Positions 42,525-49,965 of a stretch of DNA of 64,000 nt are shown here, piece by piece. How positions within the stretch are numbered: position 1 is the stretch's first letter; every line of letters begins with the position of its first letter. The stretch spans positions 1 to 64,000 of the forward strand of contig JBKQMB010000074.1 of assembly GCA_052326605.1 (NCBI GenBank), in the 5' to 3' direction. The DNA comes from Bog-756 sp052326605 (GTDB lineage: Bacteria; Actinomycetota; Acidimicrobiia; Acidimicrobiales; RAAP-2). The notes under the pieces are model-generated. The model did no database searches, had not been told where the DNA came from, and saw nothing but the letters and a program-made list of their open reading frames with translations. The position numbers and the translations under genes are program-made.

Positions 42525-44143
42525 TCCGCTTCACCGATGTGACCTTCACCTACGCCGAGGCGGACGAGCCGACGCTGCGTGGGATCGACCTGGACATCGA
42601 GGAGGGGGAGCTCTGCGTGGTCGTCGGGCAGACCGGCTCGGGAAAGACAACGCTCTTGCGCGCCGTCAACGGCCTCGTCCCACACTTCACCGGAGGCCGG
42701 CTCTCCGGAGACGTCCGTGTCGATGGTCGTTCCACCCGTGAGTACCCGCCGCGAGAGCTGGCCGACGTGGTCGGCGTCGTGGGCCAGAACCCTGCAGCCA
42801 GCTTCGTGACCGACATCGTCGAGGACGAACTCGCCTACACGATGGAGAACCTCGGGATCGCCCCGGCGGTGATGAGGCGGAGGGTCGAGGACACCCTCGA
42901 CCTCCTGGGGTTGCACGAACTCCGCTCCCGACCGCTGTCTACGCTGTCGGGAGGCCAGCAACAGCGGGTGGCCATCGGGGCGGTACTGACCGCCGCGCCG
43001 CGGGTCCTGGTGCTCGACGAGCCCACGTCTGCGCTCGATCCCGCCGCCGCCGAGGAGGTGCTGGCATCGTTGACGCGGCTGGTGCACGACCTCGGGATGA
43101 CGGTGGTGCTGGCCGAGCACCGGCTGGAGCGGGTGATCCCGTTCGCCGATCGGATGGTGCTGGTCCCGGGCCGGGGGGGACCCCTGATCGTCGGGGCCAC
43201 TGCCGACGTCATGGCGACGTCACCGGTGGCGCCCCCCATCGTGGAGCTGGCCCGCCTGGCCGGGTGGAGCCCGGTGCCCTTGTCGGTTCGCGACGCGCGG
43301 AGACTGGCCGATCCCCTGCGCCGCAGGCTCGCCACCGTGGCTGCGCCGGCGCCGGCGCCCACCCCCGGGCCGGCGCTGCGCCCGGTCGCCGTCGCCGAAC
43401 GACTTTCCGTCTCGTTCGGGGAGGTGGCGGCGCTCGACGCCGTGGACCTCGAGGTGCGCCCGGGGGAGGTGGTCGCTGTGATGGGCCGCAACGGCTCGGG
43501 CAAGTCGACCCTGTTGGCCCACCTCGCCGGCTTGCGCCGGCCGACCAAGGGGACCGTCCGTGTCTTCGGGCGGGCACCCACCGATCTGCCCCCGCGCCGG
43601 CTGATCAAACTGGTGGGGCTGGTGCCCCAGGACGCAGGGATGCTGCTCTACGGCGAGACGGTCGCAGACGAGTGTGCAACCGCGGACCACGAGACGGGCC
43701 TCAGCCCCGGGACTACAGCGGCGATGCTCGAGTCCGTGCTCCCCGGCATGCCGATGGGCCACCATCCCGGCGACCTCTCGGAGGGCCAGCGTTTGGCCCT
43801 CGCGTTGGCCATCGTGTTGGCACCTGCCCCGCCCCTGGTCCTCCTCGATGAGCCCACCCGTGGCCTCGACTACCCGAGCAAGCACCGACTGGTGGAGCTG
43901 CTCCGGAAGATGGCGGCCAACGGCGACTGCATCGTGGTGGCCACCCACGACGTCGAACTGGCGGCCCAGGTGGCCACCCGGGCTGTGGTGCTGGCCGAGG
44001 GCGAGGTCGTCTCCGACGGCGTGGCCAGGGACGTCGTCTGCCACTCGCCGGTCTTCGCCCCACAGGTCGCCAAGGTCCTGGCCCCGGACCCGTGGCTGAC
44101 AGTGGACGAGGTCCGCCGTGCGCTGGCAGGAGCAGTGCCGTGA
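42521..44143 (+). CDS. ECF transporter ATPase, two fused EcfA domains
   Basis: 540 residues, two ABC ATPases in one chain. Domain 1 has VVGQTGSGKTTLL, QNPAASF, LSGGQQQRVAIG and VLVLDEPTSALDP. Domain 2 (from ~285) has VMGRNGSGKSTLL, VPQDAG, a changed signature LSEGQRLALA, LVLLDEPTRGLD and ATHDVE. The fusion replaces the usual EcfA/EcfA' pair. The Glu in the second signature differs from the common LSGGQ and may make the two sites unequal. The start is ATG 42521, overlapping the EcfT stop; the frame runs open well upstream but without ABC features. Confidence 0.92.
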   Translation: MIRFTDVTFTYAEADEPTLRGIDLDIEEGELCVVVGQTGSGKTTLLRAVNGLVPHFTGGRLSGDVRVDGRSTREYPPRELADVVGVVGQNPAASFVTDIVEDELAYTMENLGIAPAVMRRRVEDTLDLLGLHELRSRPLSTLSGGQQQRVAIGAVLTAAPRVLVLDEPTSALDPAAAEEVLASLTRLVHDLGMTVVLAEHRLERVIPFADRMVLVPGRGGPLIVGATADVMATSPVAPPIVELARLAGWSPVPLSVRDARRLADPLRRRLATVAAPAPAPTPGPALRPVAVAERLSVSFGEVAALDAVDLEVRPGEVVAVMGRNGSGKSTLLAHLAGLRRPTKGTVRVFGRAPTDLPPRRLIKLVGLVPQDAGMLLYGETVADECATADHETGLSPGTTAAMLESVLPGMPMGHHPGDLSEGQRLALALAIVLAPAPPLVLLDEPTRGLDYPSKHRLVELLRKMAANGDCIVVATHDVELAAQVATRAVVLAEGEVVSDGVARDVVCHSPVFAPQVAKVLAPDPWLTVDEVRRALAGAVP

Positions 44144-44970
44144 GCCCGCCGAACCTCGCGAAGCCGCCCAGCTTCGCCGGTACCGCCGCCATCCGCCTGC
44201 GTCCCCGGGCATCGGTTCTGCTGGCCGTGACCTCCCTGGTGGGCGTGGTCGGGTTCTGCTGGCCGTTGCTGATCCACGGACGGGCCACTGCCAACCTGGC
44301 CCACTCGGCCGACGCCCCCTGGCTCTTCGTGGCCGTACTCCCGCTGTTGTTGGCAGTGGTCCTCGGCGAGCTCTCCGAAGGATCCCTCGACGCCAAGGCG
44401 ATAGCCCTGCTCGGAATCCTGGCCGCCTGCGGGGCTGCCCTCCGCATTCCGAGTCCGGGCGTGGCCGGGTTCGAACCCGTCTTCTTCCTGTTGGTCCCGT
44501 CGGGCCGTGTGCTGGGGCGCGGCTTCGGCTTCGTGCTGGGCGCAGTGACCATCGCCGCTTCGGCCCTGATCACCGGCGGCATCGGTCCGTGGCTGCCGTT
44601 CCAGATGTTCGGCGCCGCCTGGATGGGCTTCGGGGCGGGCTGCCTTCCGCCGGCAAAGGGCAAGGTGGAGCTGGGTATGCTCGCCGGGTATGCGGCGGTT
44701 TCCGCCCTGCTCTACGGTGCACTCCTCAACCTGTGGTTCTGGCCGTTCGGGGCCGGCACCACGACGAGCTTCTCCTTCGTGCCCGGCGCCGGGTTCGTGC
44801 ACAATCTCCACAGCTTCATCCTCTTCGACGTCACCACGTCCCTGGGGTTCGACATCCCCCGGGCGGTGACCAACGGCGTCCTGGTCCTGGTGCTGGGACG
44901 TCCCGTGTTGGCAGCCCTGCGCCGCGCCTCGCGCCGCGCCGCTTTCGATGTGCCGGTCGTCATCGACTGA
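44140..44970 (+). CDS. ECF transporter S component, putative cobalamin-specific (CbrT-like)
   Basis: Substrate-binding membrane subunit, 276 residues with six or so membrane helices. GILAACGAALRIPSPGVAGF, then FEPVFFLLVPSGRVLGRGFG and LGAVTIAASALITGGIGPWL, are like S components of predicted cobalamin ECF systems. An N-terminal ~20-residue soluble stretch precedes helix 1. GTG 44140 overlaps the ATPase stop, so all five genes are translationally linked. Cobalamin as ligand rests on the riboswitch and the first two genes; another corrinoid or precursor is possible. Confidence 0.8.
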   Translation: MSPPNLAKPPSFAGTAAIRLRPRASVLLAVTSLVGVVGFCWPLLIHGRATANLAHSADAPWLFVAVLPLLLAVVLGELSEGSLDAKAIALLGILAACGAALRIPSPGVAGFEPVFFLLVPSGRVLGRGFGFVLGAVTIAASALITGGIGPWLPFQMFGAAWMGFGAGCLPPAKGKVELGMLAGYAAVSALLYGALLNLWFWPFGAGTTTSFSFVPGAGFVHNLHSFILFDVTTSLGFDIPRAVTNGVLVLVLGRPVLAALRRASRRAAFDVPVVID

Positions 44971-45014
44971 CCCGGTCCGTTTCCATCGCCGCCGGACGGC
45001 ATCACACCTCCGGA

Positions 45015-45944
45015 TCAGCCGGGCACCGTGCCATCACGGCGGTGGGGAACTGCGACCCGCATCAGGTCCTCGGCGGCGACGACCTCGGGGAAGATGGCGG
45101 ACGCTTCGTCGAGTAGGACCCGGACGTCCGGGTAGCGCTGGGAGAAGTGGGTGATGACCAGCCGGCGTGCGCCGGCGTCGAGGGCGACACGCGCCGCGTC
45201 CCCTGCCGTGAGGTGGCGGTACCGCCGGGCCAGGTGCTGATCGGCCGAGGCGAAGGTGGCCTCGCACACGAGGAGGTCGGCGGCCGCGGCCAACTCCACC
45301 GCAGCGTCGCACAGACCTGTGTCCATGACGAAGGCCATCCGTTGCCCGGGACGCTCCACGCTCATCTCCTCGAGCTCCACGGTGCGGCCGTTTACCGTCA
45401 GCGACCCCGATCGCAGCAGGTCCCCGACGGCGGGGCCTCGGATCCCTGCCTCGTCCAGCCGTTCGGCGAGCATGTGGCGGCCCGGAGGTTCCTCGATACG
45501 CCACCCGAACGTCTCGGGGTCGTGGTCGAGCCGCACGGCCGACAACGCGAACGCCGGACCGTCGATCACCAAACCGTCCGACCGGACCGGACAGGGGCGT
45601 ACGTCGACACGATCGTGGAACACCGAAGCATGCCGTAGCCGCTCGTAGTAGGGCGTGCCGCTCTCCGGGAAGGCCACGTCGACCGGGTGGGGGACCCCGT
45701 CGAGCGACAGGCGCTGGAGGACCCCGGGGAGTCCGAGGCAGTGGTCGCCGTGGAAGTGGGTGATGCAGATCTTCCGGATCGACCACGGCGAGACACCGGC
45801 CAGCAGGAGCTGGCGCTGCGTGCCTTCTCCCGGGTCGAAGAGAATGGCCTCGTCGTCCCATCGCAGCAGGTAGCCGTTGTGATTGCGCTGCCGGGTGGGC
45901 GCCTGGCTGGCCGTCCCCAGTACGACGAGCTCGCGGGTCGACAT
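45015..45944 (-). CDS. rnz: Ribonuclease Z
   Basis: Metallo-beta-lactamase endonuclease that trims tRNA 3' ends. The zinc motif is ITHFHGDHCLGLPG. LFDPGEGTQRQLL (RNase Z-specific), FVMDTGLCDAAVELA and VITHFSQRY, with the last ligands, complete the set. 309 residues, the normal short-form length. The nearby tRNA-Gly encodes its CCA, and short-form RNase Z can also act on such precursors. The start is ATG at 45944. Confidence 0.95.
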   Translation of the reverse strand: MSTRELVVLGTASQAPTRQRNHNGYLLRWDDEAILFDPGEGTQRQLLLAGVSPWSIRKICITHFHGDHCLGLPGVLQRLSLDGVPHPVDVAFPESGTPYYERLRHASVFHDRVDVRPCPVRSDGLVIDGPAFALSAVRLDHDPETFGWRIEEPPGRHMLAERLDEAGIRGPAVGDLLRSGSLTVNGRTVELEEMSVERPGQRMAFVMDTGLCDAAVELAAAADLLVCEATFASADQHLARRYRHLTAGDAARVALDAGARRLVITHFSQRYPDVRVLLDEASAIFPEVVAAEDLMRVAVPHRRDGTVPG

Positions 45945-46111
45945 GCACCAGTCCTAGCGCGTCACGTGGACGGTCTGCCCCTGCCCCGTGAGCCCGTGAC
46001 CGAGCCTGGAGTGCAGAGCAGCGAGGGGAGCGCGCAGGCCGCACCCCACCTGGCGATCTGTGAGACTGCCACGGGAGAGGCAGTGCGGAGGACGGATCGG
46101 GTAGCGGTGCC

Positions 46112-46381
46112 ATGAAGGTGACAGTCCATGTGCGGCCCGGGTCGGCCCGCGAGGCAGTGGGCGGCAGCCATGACGGGGCAGTCGTGGTCCGGGTGCGCGA
46201 ACGGGCCGTCGACGGCCGGGCCAACGAGGCGGTGGTCAGGGCCCTGGCCGGGGAGTTCCACGTTCCCCGGCGGGCGGTGCGCATCGTCTCGGGAGGTCGG
46301 TCCCGGCGCAAGGTCGTCGAGATCTCCGGCGACGATGCCGAACTCACCAGCGGCGTGGCGCGGCTGCTCGAGGCGACGTGA
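46112..46381 (+). CDS. DUF167 (YggU) family protein
   Basis: 89 residues: VTVHVRPGSAREAVGG, VVVRVRERAVDGRANEAVV, then RRAVRIVSGGRSRRKVVEI. This is the whole DUF167 fold, a small alpha/beta protein of unknown function found in all domains of life. ATG 46112 is divergent from rnz. Confidence 0.9.
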   Translation: MKVTVHVRPGSAREAVGGSHDGAVVVRVRERAVDGRANEAVVRALAGEFHVPRRAVRIVSGGRSRRKVVEISGDDAELTSGVARLLEAT

Positions 46382-46457
46382 CGGTGGGCCGGGAACCGGG
46401 CTTGGCTCGTACGGCGACAGCGGAGGCTCAGGGGCCCGGGAGCCACACCCCGCCCGG

Positions 46458-47030
46458 TCAGTTCTCCTGGGCGGCCGGGCCGGGGGCGGGGGGAGCGCCG
46501 GACCGACTGGCGAGCGCCTCGCGTATCGTGCCGGAGAGACCGGTGTCCCGTGCCCCGATGAGCTGCCAGGCCCGCCCGATACCCACCAGGAAGAACACCA
46601 CCGTGAGAATGGCCAGTGTCTGGACGAACGCTGCATTGTGGGTGTCCTGCATGAGCTGGACACCCGTCACGCCCTGGTAGACGAAGAGGAGCCCTTGGAC
46701 AGCAAGCATGCGGAACTGACGGCCACGTTCGTCGACGCGCTCGGCCCGGTGCAGGATGATCCCGAGTGCCAGGCATGAGGCGACGCCGGAGCAGGCGACG
46801 ACCAGGGCAACCGACCCCAGGTCGATGCCCGGGATGAGGGCGAAGAGGGAGACCGCCAGTGCGTCGAGGAGTGCGGAGAAGGCCCGGCCGGCTCGCAGGT
46901 CCGTCTTGACCCTCGTAGCGGGATCCGACCGCTGCGGAGCCACCGAGATGGCCACGAAGAGCAGCCCGACCAATGCCCCGGCCACGCCGGCGCTGGCAGC
47001 AAAGAAGGCGGAGTACGCAGGGGGGACCAC
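46458..47030 (-). CDS. Membrane protein of unknown function, four helices
   Basis: 190 residues from GTG 47030. Four hydrophobic segments are visible (FFAASAGVAGALVGLLFVAI; ALLDALAVSLFALIPG; VALVVACSGVASCLALGIIL; QTLAILTVVFFLVGIG) with an Ala/Pro-rich tail. I have seen the type in actinobacteria but no function is known. The longer reading to TTG 47114 adds a basic, unlikely segment. TACCGT eight bases before GTG 47030 on the minus strand supports the shorter form as a leaderless gene. Confidence 0.65.
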   Translation of the reverse strand: MVPPAYSAFFAASAGVAGALVGLLFVAISVAPQRSDPATRVKTDLRAGRAFSALLDALAVSLFALIPGIDLGSVALVVACSGVASCLALGIILHRAERVDERGRQFRMLAVQGLLFVYQGVTGVQLMQDTHNAAFVQTLAILTVVFFLVGIGRAWQLIGARDTGLSGTIREALASRSGAPPAPGPAAQEN

Positions 47031-47038
47031 TGCGTTGG

Positions 47039-47044
47039 ACGGTA
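47039..47044 (-). promoter_or_regulatory. -10 element of a probable leaderless membrane-protein transcript
   Basis: TACCGT on the minus strand, eight bases before GTG 47030. It helps choose this start over the upstream TTG. Confidence 0.35.
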
Positions 47045-47134
47045 CCGCACGCCTGCATGTCGGAGCGTGATCCACCGGGACGGCCGGGGTGCCGTGCGGG
47101 CGCTCTCGACCCAAAACCCCGCCGGTCCACCGCC

Positions 47135-48397
47135 CTACAGCCGCGAGTAGGTCTCCGCTTCGGCGGCGAACCGCTGGGCCGCCTCCGGGCTCACCGAGGC
47201 CCGAGTCAGGGCGATGGCAGCGAGGACATCGTCGGCGCTGACCTCCGGTAGCCCTCCCGCCAGGGCTCGGTCGAACGCCTTCTGGGCCGCGCGCTGAGCG
47301 ACCAGGGCGAAGTCGGCCGGCGTGAACCCGGCGGTCCGCAGCGCCACCTCCCCGGGGTTGCCGGCGCTCAGGAACTCCTTGGCCAGGTCGGCGCGTTCCG
47401 ACTCGTCGGGCGCCCCGACCGGGATGATCAGATCGAAACGACCGGGACGGAGCAGCGCCTGATCGATGGCGGCAATCGAGTTGGTGGCCATGACCATCAG
47501 CCGGTCCGGTCGGGACTTGAAGACCGGGATCGCTTTCAGGAGCTCGTTGACCAGGGGCTGGCTGTCAGGGCGTTCGGATCGGTCCGAGGCGATCTCGTCG
47601 GCTTCGTCGATGAAACAGACCAGGCGGTCGACCGTTCCGAGCTCGGCCAGTCCGTCACGGAGGGACCGTGCGCCCTCGATCCCCTGGCCGAGCAGGGACG
47701 GGTGGAGCTCGACGAAGGCCCACGAGAGCCGCGATGCCATGGCCCGGGCGAACGAGGTCTTGCCGGTCCCGGGCGGGCCGAACAGCAGGATCGCCGCCGG
47801 GGGCACCAGTCCCAGCTGATCGGCCAGCTCGGTGTGGGCGAGCGGGGCGACGACCCGCCGGTCGAGGATCCCCTTGGCCGACGAGAACCCCTTCATCGAC
47901 TCCCACAACCCGGCCACGGGCACATGCCCTCCGAAGCGCTCCACGATGGCCAGTTCCTCGGGCACCATCGATGCGTCGCGCTGGTAGAGGTGGAGGCCGT
48001 CCAGGCGGGTGAAGCCCTGGTTGGAGAAGGCGATCTCCCCGACCTGGCCGGGACGGACCAGGGCCAGAAGGCGCCGGGCCCCGCGGTGGATGATCTCCTG
48101 GTCCAGCTCACGAAGGAGCGCGGAGCCGATCCCCTGCTGGCGCCAGTCGGGATGGATTGCCAGCATCATCAGATGGGCGTCTGCGCCGCATACGCGGGCA
48201 ACGATGGCGCCGACGAGCGCGCCGGAGGCAACGGCCACCACGGCGGGCTGGTGCTCATGGAGGGCCTCGACCACGTCGCTCCGGCTGTAGGCGGCGCCGG
48301 TGGCGGCGCCGGACAGATCGATGAGCCGGACCACCTCCTCGAAGGGCATGGCCGGATCCCGGTAGTCGAGGGTGAGCGCGCGCCACTGGCTTGTCAC
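47135..48397 (-). CDS. GNAT acetyltransferase-AAA+ ATPase fusion
   Basis: 420 residues in two parts. Residues ~1-150 are a GNAT domain, with the acetyl-CoA loop in MMLAIHPDWRQQGIGSALLR (motif A QxxGIG) and FSNQGFTRLDGLHLYQRD at its end. Residues ~165-420 are an AAA+ module: ILLFGPPGTGKTSFARAMA (Walker A), RLVCFIDEADEIA (Walker B), MVMATNSIAAIDQALLRPGRFD (sensor 1 and arginine fingers as in FtsH/Cdc48) and a small C-terminal helical domain. The GTG start has GGGAGGT upstream. Function is unknown; protein acetylation coupled to remodelling is a speculation. Confidence 0.82.
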   Translation of the reverse strand: MTSQWRALTLDYRDPAMPFEEVVRLIDLSGAATGAAYSRSDVVEALHEHQPAVVAVASGALVGAIVARVCGADAHLMMLAIHPDWRQQGIGSALLRELDQEIIHRGARRLLALVRPGQVGEIAFSNQGFTRLDGLHLYQRDASMVPEELAIVERFGGHVPVAGLWESMKGFSSAKGILDRRVVAPLAHTELADQLGLVPPAAILLFGPPGTGKTSFARAMASRLSWAFVELHPSLLGQGIEGARSLRDGLAELGTVDRLVCFIDEADEIASDRSERPDSQPLVNELLKAIPVFKSRPDRLMVMATNSIAAIDQALLRPGRFDLIIPVGAPDESERADLAKEFLSAGNPGEVALRTAGFTPADFALVAQRAAQKAFDRALAGGLPEVSADDVLAAIALTRASVSPEAAQRFAAEAETYSRL

Positions 48398-48569
48398 TCG
48401 TTCGACCTCCCTGAGTCGTCGGGGCTCATGCTAATGGCCATGGTGCGCACCGAGGACCCTGGACGTGTCGGTCGGCCCACCCGGGACGATCCGGGCCCTG
48501 GTATTGACCTGGCCGAGCGGGTGTCCCACACTTGGCCGAGGACCGGGGGGGCGGCGAGGAGCCGTGGAC

Positions 48570-49025
48570 ATGGCACTGTGGAGCAGGGCGGAGATCGAAG
48601 AGGCGTTCGCCGCCTACCAGCGCAGGGCGGCCGACGCGGGACGCACCGGCAATTGGCGGGCGTGGGCCGATCAGTTCACCGAGGACGCCACCTACATGGA
48701 GCATCACTACGGGGCCTTCGTCGGCAGGGAGGCCATCTACGAGTGGATCAGCTCGTGCATGGCCCGGTATCCCGGCAGCGAGATGCCCGAGTTCCCGATC
48801 GAGTGGTACATCATCGACGAGGACCGCGGGTGGGTGGTGTGCCAGGTGTGGAACCGGATGCGGGACCCGGGGGACTGCAGCGTCCACCAGGAGTACAACT
48901 TCACGCTCCTCAAGTACGCGGGCAATGGACAGTGGGCGTACGAGGAGGACATCTACAACCCGATGCGGTTCGCCACCATGGTGGGCGAGTGGGAGGCCGC
49001 CCGCAACGCCGCCCCTACGGGCTGA
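48570..49025 (+). CDS. SnoaL/NTF2-fold protein
   Basis: 151 residues: an N-terminal helix (EIEEAFAAYQRRAADAGRTG) then WADQFTEDATYMEHHYGAFVGREAIYEWIS, the NTF2/SnoaL-like cone fold, with EFPIEWYIIDEDRGWVVCQVWNRM as the long sheet. Possible ligands line the cone but none can be named. GGCGAGGA at 48553-48560 supports ATG 48570, or GTG 48564 two codons earlier. Confidence 0.75.
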   Translation: MALWSRAEIEEAFAAYQRRAADAGRTGNWRAWADQFTEDATYMEHHYGAFVGREAIYEWISSCMARYPGSEMPEFPIEWYIIDEDRGWVVCQVWNRMRDPGDCSVHQEYNFTLLKYAGNGQWAYEEDIYNPMRFATMVGEWEAARNAAPTG

Positions 49026-49087
49026 GGCGGAAACCGGGTGCCGAGGCGCGTGACCGCCGGAAGCAACACAGCGGTGAAACAGCGCAC

Positions 49088-49093
49088 TACGGT
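49088..49093 (+). promoter_or_regulatory. -10 element of a probable leaderless aldo/keto reductase transcript
   Basis: TACGGT stands six bases before GTG 49100; no Shine-Dalgarno is present. Confidence 0.4.
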
Positions 49094-49099
49094 GAATTC

Positions 49100-49960
49100 G
49101 TGGAACTGCGACGACTGGGTAGGACCGGCCACCGCTCGTCTGTTGCCATCCTCGGGGGTGCGGCCTTCTGGGGCTCCGATCCGGGGACAACGGTGGCGTC
49201 GTTCGCCGACGCCATGGCCGCCGGCGTCAACCACCTCGATGTGGCGCCGCAGTACGGCAGGGCCCAGGAGCTTCTCGGCCCGCTGATCCCGCCGGTACGG
49301 GAACGTCTCTTCGTGGCCTGCAAGACCCTCCGCCACAGTGCCGAGGGGGTACGAGCCCAGCTCGAGGAGTCCCTGCGCCTCCTGCAGTGCGACGAGTTCG
49401 ACCTCTATCAGCTGCACGCCGTCACCGATCTGGCAGAGCTGGACGCGAGGGCGGATGCCGTCTCGGCCATCCTCGCGGCCCGGGACGAAGGGCTGTGCCG
49501 GTGGGTGGGGATCACCGGGCACGACCTGGGTGCGCCCGCCGCCCACCTCGAAGCCCTGCGGCGCTACGACCTCGACACGGTCATGTTCCCCGTCAATCCG
49601 CGGTTGTGGTCCGACGACGCCTACCGGCGCGACGCGGAGGCCCTGCTGGCCCATGCCGTCGAGCACGACGTCGGGGTCATGGCCATCAAGGCGGCCGCAG
49701 CCCGGCCGTGGGCGGGGCGACCCCCCACCTCGACCACCTGGTACGAGCCGTACACCACACGGGACGAGGTGGCCCGCGGGCTCGGGTTCGCGCTGTCGAC
49801 GCCCGGCGTCCACGCGATGTGCACCCCGGGCGACACCGAGCTGCTCGCGGTCGCCCTCGACGCGGTGGCGAACATGACGCCGATGAGCACCGTCGAGCGC
49901 CAAGAGGCGGTTGCCGCCACCGCACATGAGCATGGGATCTTTCCCATGCCGGCCGGCTGA
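49100..49960 (+). CDS. Aldo/keto reductase-family oxidoreductase
   Basis: 286 residues, a TIM-barrel NAD(P)H reductase. LRRLGRTGHRSSVAILGGAAF starts the barrel. The tetrad residues are Asp and Tyr in NHLDVAPQYGRA, Lys in VACKTLR and His in YQLHAVTD. Later, VMAIKAAAARPWAG and CTPGDTELL differ from the common cofactor motif, so cofactor choice is unsure. The frame is open far upstream but nothing there is AKR-like; GTG 49100 fits the family start. Five bases separate it from the carboxyltransferase gene. Confidence 0.85.
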   Translation: MELRRLGRTGHRSSVAILGGAAFWGSDPGTTVASFADAMAAGVNHLDVAPQYGRAQELLGPLIPPVRERLFVACKTLRHSAEGVRAQLEESLRLLQCDEFDLYQLHAVTDLAELDARADAVSAILAARDEGLCRWVGITGHDLGAPAAHLEALRRYDLDTVMFPVNPRLWSDDAYRRDAEALLAHAVEHDVGVMAIKAAAARPWAGRPPTSTTWYEPYTTRDEVARGLGFALSTPGVHAMCTPGDTELLAVALDAVANMTPMSTVERQEAVAATAHEHGIFPMPAG

Positions 49961-49965
49961 ACGCC

